Shown: one piece after another, positions 1 to 6,260 of the stretch | Position numbering within the stretch: the first letter of the stretch is position 1 | Layout of the letters: each line of letters begins with the position of its first letter | Source: Bacteroidota bacterium | GTDB lineage: Bacteria; Bacteroidota; Bacteroidia; UKL13-3 | DNA: 6,536 nt | NCBI GenBank assembly: GCA_004293295.1 | Contig: RDYC01000322.1 | Location: forward strand, 1 to 6,536 | Direction of reading: 5' to 3' | The notes under the pieces: generated by a model | Told to the model about the DNA's origin: nothing | Database searches by the model: none | Seen by the model: only the letters and a program-made list of their open reading frames with translations | Made by a program: the position numbers and the translations under genes

Positions 1-2
1 TG

Positions 3-1814
3 GACCACAAGATGATTGCCAAGCAATTTCTTGTTACAGGTATCATTATGGGAGTATTGGGAATGAGCATGTCGCTTATTTTCCGTTTGCAATTGGCTTA
101 TCCTGATATGAAATTTCCATTTTTGGAAAGCGTTATCGGCCAATGGGGTAAAGATGGTAAACTTGACCCTAACTTTTATTTGGCCTTAATTACCATACAT
201 GGTACCATCATGGTATTTTATGTATTAACAGCTGGTTTAAGTGGTACTTTCTCCAACTTGCTTATTCCTTTGCAAGTGGGAGCGCGTGATATGGCTTCTC
301 CTTTCTTAAACATGTTGTCTTACTGGTTTTTCTTCCTATCATCAGTGGTGTTGGTTTCATCATTGTTTGTTGATGGAGGTCCAGCATCGGCAGGATGGAC
401 AGTTTATCCGCCACTATCGGCATTGCCTAAAACTATTCCAGGCTCAGGCACGGGTATGACTTTGTGGTTGGTGGCTATTATTCTATTCATTGTTTCGGCA
501 TTGTTAGGTGGTATCAACTACATCACCACGGTATTAAACATGCGTACCAAAGGAATGAAAATGACGCGTATGCCGTTAACCATTTGGGCATTTTTAATTA
601 CAGCCGTATTAGGTTTGTTATCATTCCCGGTATTACTAGGCGCTGGTTTATTGTTAATATTCGACAGAAGTTTTGGAACCAGTTTTTACTTAAATGAAAT
701 TGCCGCTGAATTAGCTGGTGGTATTGAGCGTGTGGGTGGAAGCCCAATCCTTTACCAACATTTATTCTGGTTCTTAGGCCATCCTGAAGTGTACATTATA
801 TTGTTACCTGCTTTAGGTATTACCTCTGAAGTAATTGCCACCAACTCACGCAAACCAATTTTTGGTTACCGCGCCATGGTGGGTTCTATCCTTGCCATTG
901 CTTTCCTTTCATTTATCGTTTGGGGACACCACATGTTTGTTACCGGTATGAATCCGTTTTTAGGTTCGGTATTTATGCTTGGAACATTGATTATTGCAGT
1001 ACCATCAGCCGTTAAAACCTTTAACTACATGGCTACTTTGTGGAAAGGTAACTTACAGTTAACTCCTGCCATGATGTTTGCCATTGGATTGGTTTCTTTC
1101 TTTATATCAGGTGGATTAACAGGTATTTACTTAGGTAACGCAGCACTAGATATTAACTTACACGATACCTATTTTGTGGTGGCTCACTTCCACTTGGTAA
1201 TGGGTAGTGCGGCTATTTTTGGTATGCTCAGTGGTATTTACCACTGGTTCCCGCGCATGTATGGACGCATGATGAATCCAACATTGGGTTATATGCACTT
1301 TTGGTTGACGTTGATTTCAGCTTATTGCGTATTTTTCCCTATGCACTTTATGGGTCTTGCAGGTGTGCCTCGCAGGTACTACGCCAACACCGCTTACGAC
1401 CAGTTTAATGTGTTTGTGGATATGAATCAGTTTATTACCATAGCCGCTATTGTTGGTGGTATGGCTCAATTGTTATTTTTATACAATTTCTTCTACAGCA
1501 TATTTAAAGGTACTCGTTCGGTGCAAAACCCTTGGAAATCAAACACCTTGGAGTGGACTGCTCCGGTAGAGCACATACATGGCAACTGGCCGGGTGAAAT
1601 TCCTCATGTATACCGTTGGGCTTACGATTATAGCAAACCGGGTGCTGATGATGACTTTATTCCTCAAAATGTGCCTGATGCAGGACAAGTTGATCCGTTA
1701 GATGAACCGAATCCGGCCACCTACACACCATCAACCCAACCTGTGGCAGCAGCCGCTAAACATGAAGTAGTGATGTTTAGTGTATTGAAAAAATTGTTTG
1801 GCATTGCCAAGTAA
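3..1814 (+). CDS. ctaD: Cytochrome c oxidase subunit I, aa3/caa3-type (5'-partial)
   Basis: This is the catalytic subunit of a heme-copper oxidase; it reduces O2 to water and pumps protons across the cytoplasmic membrane. The reading frame is open to the left edge: codons 3-11 read D-H-K directly before the ATG at 12, matching the family's conserved (S/T)xDHKxI motif, so the true start lies upstream and the ATG at 12 is internal. Numbering from that Met: heme a ligands H63 (HGTIMVF) and H394; heme a3 ligand H392 (VAHFH); CuB ligands H257 (GHPEVY), H306 and H307 (WGHHMF); the Tyr that cross-links to CuB His is Y261; Mg-site pair H384-D385; RR pair 454-455. D-channel residues D93, N100 and E259 and K-channel K335 are present, which fits an A1-type proton-pumping enzyme. 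After the last membrane helix comes a soluble tail of about 100 residues (about 500-600), whose first part (EHIHGNWPGEIPHVYRW) is typical of Bacteroidota. It ends 2 nt before ctaA. Confidence 0.98.
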   Translation, partial: DHKMIAKQFLVTGIIMGVLGMSMSLIFRLQLAYPDMKFPFLESVIGQWGKDGKLDPNFYLALITIHGTIMVFYVLTAGLSGTFSNLLIPLQVGARDMASPFLNMLSYWFFFLSSVVLVSSLFVDGGPASAGWTVYPPLSALPKTIPGSGTGMTLWLVAIILFIVSALLGGINYITTVLNMRTKGMKMTRMPLTIWAFLITAVLGLLSFPVLLGAGLLLIFDRSFGTSFYLNEIAAELAGGIERVGGSPILYQHLFWFLGHPEVYIILLPALGITSEVIATNSRKPIFGYRAMVGSILAIAFLSFIVWGHHMFVTGMNPFLGSVFMLGTLIIAVPSAVKTFNYMATLWKGNLQLTPAMMFAIGLVSFFISGGLTGIYLGNAALDINLHDTYFVVAHFHLVMGSAAIFGMLSGIYHWFPRMYGRMMNPTLGYMHFWLTLISAYCVFFPMHFMGLAGVPRRYYANTAYDQFNVFVDMNQFITIAAIVGGMAQLLFLYNFFYSIFKGTRSVQNPWKSNTLEWTAPVEHIHGNWPGEIPHVYRWAYDYSKPGADDDFIPQNVPDAGQVDPLDEPNPATYTPSTQPVAAAAKHEVVMFSVLKKLFGIAK

Positions 1815-1816
1815 TA

Positions 1817-2788
1817 ATGGATAACAACCAAAAAGCAGTTAGAAGGTTCAGGCGCTTTGGTATTTTAACTATTGCCTCTGTGTTCTTCCTGATTTTTGTT
1901 GGAGGGTTGGTTCGAAGCACAGGAAGTGGAATGGGTTGCCCCGATTGGCCAAAGTGTTTTGGTAAATGGGTGCCCCCAAGTGATGTAAGCGAACTGCCGG
2001 CCAACTATAAAGAAATATTTAGAACTGAAGCCCATGAAGTAGCAGATTTTGACGCTTACAAAACATGGACAGAGTATATCAATCGCTTAATAGGCGTACT
2101 CACCGGGTTCTTTGTATTTTTAACAGTGGTTTTTGCTTTCCCTTACCTTAAAGTAAAACCTGCAATATTTTGGCTAAGTTTATTGGCCTTGGTATTAACC
2201 GGTTTTCAGGGATGGATTGGGGCAAAAGTAGTGGCCACTAACCTGGCTCACTGGATGGTTACCATCCACATGATGATTGCATTGTTGATAGTGGGGTTAC
2301 TGATTTACACCATTACCCAATCGCAAACATTTGAAGTGATTCAGGCAAATAACGATCGTTCTTTAAAGTTGCTGATGGTGGTTATCCTCGTGGTATCTGT
2401 TATACAAACCGTAAGCGGAACACAAGTGCGCGAAAATGTAGATGCCGTAGCCTTAATAACCGGTGAACAAAATAGGATTCATTGGGTGGGGTTGCTCGGA
2501 AACATTTTTAAATTTCACCGCACGTTCTCTTTGGTAAGTGTGGCACTTACAGCGTTATTGGTTTATAAGTGTTATGCTGCTTTTGCCAGAAATAGCGTGA
2601 TTTATAAATCGGTGCTTGCGTTGCTTTTATTAATTGCATTGCAGGTATTTAGCGGTAAAGTGCTTGATAACTTCGGATTTCCTAAACAAATACAAAGTGC
2701 CCACTTATTTGTGGGGAGTTTAATTTGTGGGGTGCAGCTTTTTATTGCGATTATTTTGTTTTCGAAAGTAAAAAATGCCGATGCTTAA
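1817..2788 (+). CDS. ctaA: Heme A synthase (COX15/CtaA family)
   Basis: This integral membrane enzyme oxidises the C8 methyl of heme O to a formyl group, giving heme A for subunit I. The 323-residue length and about eight hydrophobic segments (roughly 15-33, 91-110, 117-135, 148-167, 184-202, 235-252, 263-280, 293-314) match the family's duplicated four-helix fold. The signature GGLVRSTGSGMGCPDWPKC (residues 29-47) carries the Cys pair C41/C47 in the first outer loop. Other conserved marks are E86, H151 (with H145 nearby), SGTQVRE (200-206), H234 (FHRTF) and H296 (QSAHL). The first expected heme-ligand position, ExxH in most members, reads E86-Y-I-N89, so Asn replaces His. The second half has no equivalent Cys pair. 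The start at ATG 1817 lies 2 nt after the ctaD stop, which suggests coupled translation. The family call is firm; the effect of N89 is unknown. Confidence 0.96.
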   Translation: MDNNQKAVRRFRRFGILTIASVFFLIFVGGLVRSTGSGMGCPDWPKCFGKWVPPSDVSELPANYKEIFRTEAHEVADFDAYKTWTEYINRLIGVLTGFFVFLTVVFAFPYLKVKPAIFWLSLLALVLTGFQGWIGAKVVATNLAHWMVTIHMMIALLIVGLLIYTITQSQTFEVIQANNDRSLKLLMVVILVVSVIQTVSGTQVRENVDAVALITGEQNRIHWVGLLGNIFKFHRTFSLVSVALTALLVYKCYAAFARNSVIYKSVLALLLLIALQVFSGKVLDNFGFPKQIQSAHLFVGSLICGVQLFIAIILFSKVKNADA

Positions 2789-2812
2789 AGCATTGGTTCA
2801 AGAATATAAACA

Positions 2813-3709
2813 TTGGAAATAACTCAACAACAAACCATAGCCGTAAGTGCTTGGAAACAAAAAGTAACTGATTATAACCAATTGGTTAAAACCAGGCTTA
2901 CCTTTTTGGTAGTGCTTTCAGCGGTAATTACCTACGCCACAGCCTCGTTTTCCGCAGGCATCAATGCCATTGATTTGGTGATTTTGGCTGTTGGTGGTTT
3001 TTTAGTTACCGGTGCTGCCAATGGCATTAACCAAATTATTGAAAAAAACTACGACAAGTTGATGGTGCGTACTGCCAACCGACCTGTTGCTACCAATAGG
3101 ATGAGTAATATGGAGGCCGCATTGGCCAGTTCAGCTATGGGTGTTGCAGGTGTTATTATCATTGCTACTTATTTAAATGCACTGGCAGGTTTTATCGCCT
3201 TTGTTTCGTTGGTACTGTATGCCTTTATTTACACACCAATGAAACGCATCTCCCCTATTTCGGTTTTTGTAGGTGCGTTCCCGGGTGCATTGCCCGTATT
3301 AATCGGCTATACCGCCTTTTCAAACCAAATTACCTACGAGGCACTTATTTTGTTCGGTGTGCAATTTTTTTGGCAGTTTCCCCATTTTTGGAGCATTGCT
3401 TGGATTTTGGATGACGATTATAAACGTGCCGGATTTAAAATGTTGCCCACACACGATAAAGATAAAACTTCAGCATTAATTACCTTGGCATTTACCGTAT
3501 GCTTGTTGCCAATCGGGCTAATGCCTACGTTTGAAGGCTTTAGTGGAATAACCTCAGGCATTATAGCCATTGCCGGTGGATTAGTGCTTAGTTATTTTGC
3601 ATGGAGGCTATACCAAACCTGCGACAATAAGGATGCAAAACGCCTGATGTTTGCTTCGTTTTTATATTTACCTTTGGTACAATTTGCTTATTTATTTGAT
3701 AAAATTTAA
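2813..3709 (+). CDS. ctaB: Protoheme IX farnesyltransferase (heme O synthase), TTG start
   Basis: This UbiA-superfamily membrane prenyltransferase transfers a farnesyl group to heme B to make heme O, the substrate of the CtaA encoded just upstream. Its 298 residues are usual for the family. The first prenyl-diphosphate/Mg-binding region runs N70-x-x-N73-x-x-x-E77-x-x-x-D81, followed by M84 and R86-T-A-N-R90-P91. The YTPMKR motif is at 140-145. The second conserved region is W187-Q-F-P-H191-F-W, then D200-D-D-Y-K-R-A-G-F-K-M-L-P (to 212). The start must be TTG at 2813: an in-frame TAA lies at 2807-2809, and the first in-frame ATG (M84) is inside the active-site motif. No Shine-Dalgarno sequence is visible; the upstream stretch is A/T-rich. 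TTG gives an N-terminus (MEITQQQ) of sensible length before the first helix at about 28. The gene is 24 nt after ctaA and 6 nt before the next gene. Confidence 0.96.
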   Translation: MEITQQQTIAVSAWKQKVTDYNQLVKTRLTFLVVLSAVITYATASFSAGINAIDLVILAVGGFLVTGAANGINQIIEKNYDKLMVRTANRPVATNRMSNMEAALASSAMGVAGVIIIATYLNALAGFIAFVSLVLYAFIYTPMKRISPISVFVGAFPGALPVLIGYTAFSNQITYEALILFGVQFFWQFPHFWSIAWILDDDYKRAGFKMLPTHDKDKTSALITLAFTVCLLPIGLMPTFEGFSGITSGIIAIAGGLVLSYFAWRLYQTCDNKDAKRLMFASFLYLPLVQFAYLFDKI

Positions 3710-3715
3710 CGAGTT

Positions 3716-4291
3716 ATGATGGTATCTGTAAAGCAAGATTTAAAAGAACAACCGAATATTAACCCCACTAAATTTGTGGTTTGGCTGCTTATTGTAGCCA
3801 GTGTCATGTTGTTTGCAGCCTTTACCAGTGCTTACATTGTTAGGCGTGGAGAAGGCAATTGGTTAACCTTTGATATTCCTGTGCATTTTGTTATCAGTGT
3901 GGTTATTGCCATACTTTCCAGTGTAACCATGCAATGGGCTTACACTATGGCTAAAAAAGATGAATTGGCTTCCCTCAAAACAAGTTTAATGATTACGTTT
4001 GGCTTGGGTGTGGCATTTTGTGTTAGCCAATTGCTAGGCTGGAAGGCACTTGTGGCCAATAATATTCACTTTGTCGGTAACCCGTCTGAATCGTTCTTTT
4101 ACGTAATTTCAGGGGTGCATTTGGCCCACATGGTTGGCGGAATTATTTTTGTGTTGGTAACACTTATTAAGGCATTTCAACTTAACGTTCATAAAAAGAA
4201 CTTACTCACCATAAATTTGTGCACTACTTACTGGCATTTTTTAGGTATTACATGGATTTATCTTTACTTTTTCTTATTGTTGAACCGTTAA
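3716..4291 (+). CDS. Short divergent cytochrome c oxidase subunit III-like protein
   Basis: This 191-residue membrane protein of the heme-copper oxidase subunit III family has about five hydrophobic segments (roughly 20-41, 55-76, 90-110, 126-152, 168-189). Family marks are FAAFTSAYIVRR (33-44), GVHLAHMVGG (133-142) and the C-terminal YWHFLGITWIY (172-182). Subunit III does not bind cofactors; in known oxidases it stabilises subunit I and supports sustained proton uptake. Two conserved acidic positions are missing: the helix Glu of the usual SEVMLF motif (the DCCD-reactive Glu90 of bovine COX3) aligns with S29, and the Asp of YWHFxD aligns with G177. The downstream paralog keeps acids at both places. 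Tandem ATGs at 3716 and 3719 are equally possible starts; the gene lies 6 nt after ctaB. It could be viewed as an accessory subunit rather than a true CtaE. Confidence 0.9.
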   Translation: MMVSVKQDLKEQPNINPTKFVVWLLIVASVMLFAAFTSAYIVRRGEGNWLTFDIPVHFVISVVIAILSSVTMQWAYTMAKKDELASLKTSLMITFGLGVAFCVSQLLGWKALVANNIHFVGNPSESFFYVISGVHLAHMVGGIIFVLVTLIKAFQLNVHKKNLLTINLCTTYWHFLGITWIYLYFFLLLNR

Positions 4292-4318
4292 TAAACAGCA
4301 AACAGATTAACAGAATAT

Positions 4319-5038
4319 ATGGCAAACTCAGCTACTTTAACAACAGACCCTAGAGCTCAGTGGGGAGGCGGAAAATCTCCCTTTAGCGTAAGTTATGGTA
4401 AATTAATGATGTGGATCTTCCTTTTATCGGATGCATTCTCATTCTCTACCTTATTGATTTCATATGGTTTTATCCGCCACAGTTTTGCTGGCGTAACCGA
4501 TAATCCTTGGCCTTCGCCTGACCATGTGTTTAACCATTTTCCATTTTTACATGGCATGCATTTGCCATTGATGTTTGTGAGCTTAATGACGTTTATCCTC
4601 ATTGCCAGTTCAGTAACCATGGTACTTGCAGTTGAAGCAGGTCACCGCATGGCCAAAGGCGAAGTGGTAAAATACATGATTATGACCATTATTGGTGGTG
4701 CCGCATTTTTGGGCTGCCAAGCTTGGGAGTGGACACAATTTATTGTTGGTTCAGAAGCGGGTAAAACCTTAGCTGATGGAACAGTTGTTCATGGTGCAAA
4801 CTTATTTCAAAACGAATATGGTCCGGTAGCTTTTGCCGATTTGTTCTTTATTGTAACAGGGTTTCATGGATTCCACGTATTTAGCGGAGTGGTTATCAAT
4901 ATCATCATCCTTATTCAAACCATGAATGGGGTGTTTGAAAAACGTGGCCATTATGAAATGGTGGAAAAAGTAGGTTTATACTGGCACTTTGTTGATTTAG
5001 TTTGGGTGTTTGTATTTACATTCTATTACCTCATCTGA
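4319..5038 (+). CDS. ctaE: Cytochrome c oxidase subunit III
   Basis: This is the second and more canonical subunit III homolog of the cluster, with 239 residues. Motifs in order: MMWIFLLSDAFSF (30-42), aligning with the family's WLFLxSExxxF with Asp38 replacing the usual Glu; W136-E137-W138 with Q140 (WEWTQF) after the third hydrophobic stretch; FIVTGFHGFHVFSG (177-190), the strongest signature; and YWHFVDLVWVFVF (221-233), with the conserved D226. A polar segment of about 30 residues (54-80, with several His and Pro) sits between the first two helices, and another (144-170) precedes the TGFHG helix. It should pack against subunit I in the membrane. It starts at ATG 4319, 27 nt after the shorter paralog, and is the only gene here ending in TGA. 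The two proteins differ in length and loops, so they are old paralogs, not a recent duplication. Confidence 0.95.
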   Translation: MANSATLTTDPRAQWGGGKSPFSVSYGKLMMWIFLLSDAFSFSTLLISYGFIRHSFAGVTDNPWPSPDHVFNHFPFLHGMHLPLMFVSLMTFILIASSVTMVLAVEAGHRMAKGEVVKYMIMTIIGGAAFLGCQAWEWTQFIVGSEAGKTLADGTVVHGANLFQNEYGPVAFADLFFIVTGFHGFHVFSGVVINIIILIQTMNGVFEKRGHYEMVEKVGLYWHFVDLVWVFVFTFYYLI

Positions 5039-5081
5039 TTTTTATATTTATTATTCATTCAACTTTCAAGTTTATTATATT

Positions 5082-5474
5082 ATGTCAGCACACGAAGCAA
5101 CCGAACATTTAGAGCATACCGAGTCTCCTTCTGATATGAAAGCCAAAATCTGGAAAACCTTTTGGATATTGTTGGTATTAACCTTAGTGGATATTGGTTT
5201 CTATTTTATCTTCTCTCCTAGCATATACCGCAACTACTTGTTTATTGTATTGGGATTGGTTAAGGCATATTTTATTGTGGGCATTTTTATGCACATGAAA
5301 TTTGAGCGCAAGTTTTTGGTGTGGATGATTGTTTTGCCCATGAGTTTTGTGATTTACCTGATTACCTTAATGGTTATAGAGGGTAACTACACAGATAATG
5401 CCCGCAATGTGGAAGGCAATCAAGTGATACATGCTCCTGCTGAGCAACACCAAGACGGTGGACATGGACACTAA
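5082..5474 (+). CDS. ctaF: Cytochrome c oxidase subunit IV (prokaryotic COX4 family)
   Basis: This 130-residue protein fits the prokaryotic COX4/caa3 subunit IV family, a small accessory subunit with three membrane helices. The helices lie at about 22-42, 48-68 and 76-97. The signature is L56-V-K-A-Y-F-I-V-G-I-F-M-H-M-K-F-E, the family's VKAxxIxxxFMHxKxE pattern. Both ends are soluble: the N-terminus is acidic with several His and Glu, and the C-terminus ends in a His/Gly-rich HQDGGHGH. The ATG at 5082 was chosen because it gives the usual short hydrophilic N-terminus. The frame stays open back to a TTG at 5010, but that extension would overlap the subunit III gene and add an unlikely aromatic-rich stretch. 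It sits 43 nt after subunit III in an A/T-rich gap and appears to be the last structural gene before a hairpin. Confidence 0.93.
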   Translation: MSAHEATEHLEHTESPSDMKAKIWKTFWILLVLTLVDIGFYFIFSPSIYRNYLFIVLGLVKAYFIVGIFMHMKFERKFLVWMIVLPMSFVIYLITLMVIEGNYTDNARNVEGNQVIHAPAEQHQDGGHGH

Positions 5475-5507
5475 TATTAAAACAACACTTTATTGAAATT
5501 GTTATAG

Positions 5508-5534
5508 AAGAGGTAGTGCAAAACACTACCTCTT
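5508..5534 (+). terminator. Hairpin in the longest gap; candidate terminator
   Basis: A perfect 11-bp inverted repeat, AAGAGGTAGTG / CACTACCTCTT, flanks a 5-nt CAAAA loop. It begins 33 nt after the subunit IV stop and ends 27 nt before the SCO start. Position and stem strength suit an intrinsic terminator or a 3'-end-protecting stem for the oxidase-subunit mRNA. The sequence that follows (ATTGTGTAC) lacks a real T-run, so termination may be only partial and could let some transcription reach the SCO gene. Confidence 0.5.
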
Positions 5535-5561
5535 ATTGTGTACATCTGGCTAAATTTAAAC

Positions 5562-6260
5562 ATGAAACGCAAACATTTTTTATTAAGTTTAGGAATCATT
5601 CTGGCCCCTATCTTGATATTTTACATCCTGAACACCGGAAAACAAAACTACATGCAACTGCCCATTTTTGGGGAGCGCATTGAGCCGGACGGGGTAACCG
5701 TTAAGGATACCATTTACTACCAGGTGCCTGATTTTAAGGTAACCAACCAACGCGGTGAAACCATTACACAGGCCAATGTAAACCAAGGCATTTATTTGGT
5801 TAATTTCTTTTTTGCTTCGTGTAAGGATGTTTGCCCCAGCATGAACCGCAGGTTGCAACAGGTGTATAACGAGATGGAAGACCTGGCTGAAAAAAACCGC
5901 AATGTGGCCAAAGATAAAGGGGTTAAATACAGTGAAACTCCGGTGAGTGTAATCTCGTTTACGGTTGACCCGGAAAACGATACTGTGCCGGTGTTGGCTG
6001 CGTATGCCAACAGAATGGGCATTAAAGGCAACAACTGGCACTTTGCCACCACCGATAAGGAAAACATGTTTAAAATTGGCCGTGGTTTTTTATTACCGGT
6101 TTCTATTGAAGACAAAACCATTGATCATAGCCAGCAAATTTTGCTAATAGACAAACAAAACCGCATCAGGGGCATGTACGATGCGCTGGACGATGCGGAA
6201 ATGAAACGTTTAAAAGGAGAAGTAAAAGTATTATTATATGAATACAGTGAATTCAAATAA
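5562..6260 (+). CDS. sco: SCO1/SenC-family copper chaperone for oxidase assembly
   Basis: This is a membrane-anchored thioredoxin-fold protein of the SCO family, which delivers copper to, or reduces, the CuA site of cytochrome c oxidase on the outer face of the cytoplasmic membrane. It has 232 residues. The N-terminus is MKRKH followed by a hydrophobic anchor (about 6-23) with no lipobox Cys. The copper/redox motif is C87-K-D-V-C91-P (CxxxCP) after the strand YLVNFFFAS. The conserved SFTVDPENDTV runs 132-142, and the third copper ligand H189 is in DHSQQILLID (188-197), followed by RIRGMYD. All three expected copper ligands are therefore present. A charged stretch of about 20 residues (105-125) before the SFTVDP strand looks longer than usual. 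The ATG at 5562 was preferred over an in-frame GTG at 5538 because MKRKH plus a helix is a normal anchor and the GTG lies only 3 nt after the hairpin. Its 3' end overlaps the DUF420 gene. Confidence 0.94.
   Translation: MKRKHFLLSLGIILAPILIFYILNTGKQNYMQLPIFGERIEPDGVTVKDTIYYQVPDFKVTNQRGETITQANVNQGIYLVNFFFASCKDVCPSMNRRLQQVYNEMEDLAEKNRNVAKDKGVKYSETPVSVISFTVDPENDTVPVLAAYANRMGIKGNNWHFATTDKENMFKIGRGFLLPVSIEDKTIDHSQQILLIDKQNRIRGMYDALDDAEMKRLKGEVKVLLYEYSEFK

Noticed and set aside
12..14. ATG at 12 as the ctaD start
   Set aside because: The preceding in-frame codons encode D-H-K of the conserved DHKxI motif, so the gene begins upstream of the window.
1777..2004. A 75-codon minus-strand frame spanning the ctaD-ctaA junction
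   Set aside because: It is the complement of two strongly supported genes and resembles no protein I recognise.
5061..5073. Near-palindrome AACTTTCAAGTT before subunit IV
   Set aside because: Only a 5-bp stem with a 2-nt loop in A/T-rich DNA; expected by chance.
5010..5081. Upstream extension of subunit IV from a TTG at 5010
   Set aside because: It would overlap the subunit III gene by 29 nt and add an aromatic-rich stretch not seen in the family; ATG 5082 gives the normal N-terminus.
5536..5558. Possible Bacteroidota-type promoter before sco (TTG at 5536-5538 and TAAATTTA at 5551-5558)
   Set aside because: The spacing of 12 nt is too short for the usual -33/-7 arrangement and the -7 element is imperfect (TAnnTTTA, not TAnnTTTG).
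5538..5561. GTG at 5538 as the sco start
   Set aside because: It adds eight residues before a normal MKRKH-plus-anchor N-terminus and lies immediately after the hairpin stem.
5589..6041. A 150-codon open frame on the minus strand within sco
   Set aside because: It lies wholly opposite a gene with clear SCO motifs, and its translation shows no recognisable family or composition of a real protein.
6214..6219. AAGGAG as a Shine-Dalgarno sequence for the DUF420 gene
   Set aside because: It is 18 nt from the start codon, too far for a standard site, and it encodes Lys-Gly-Glu within sco.
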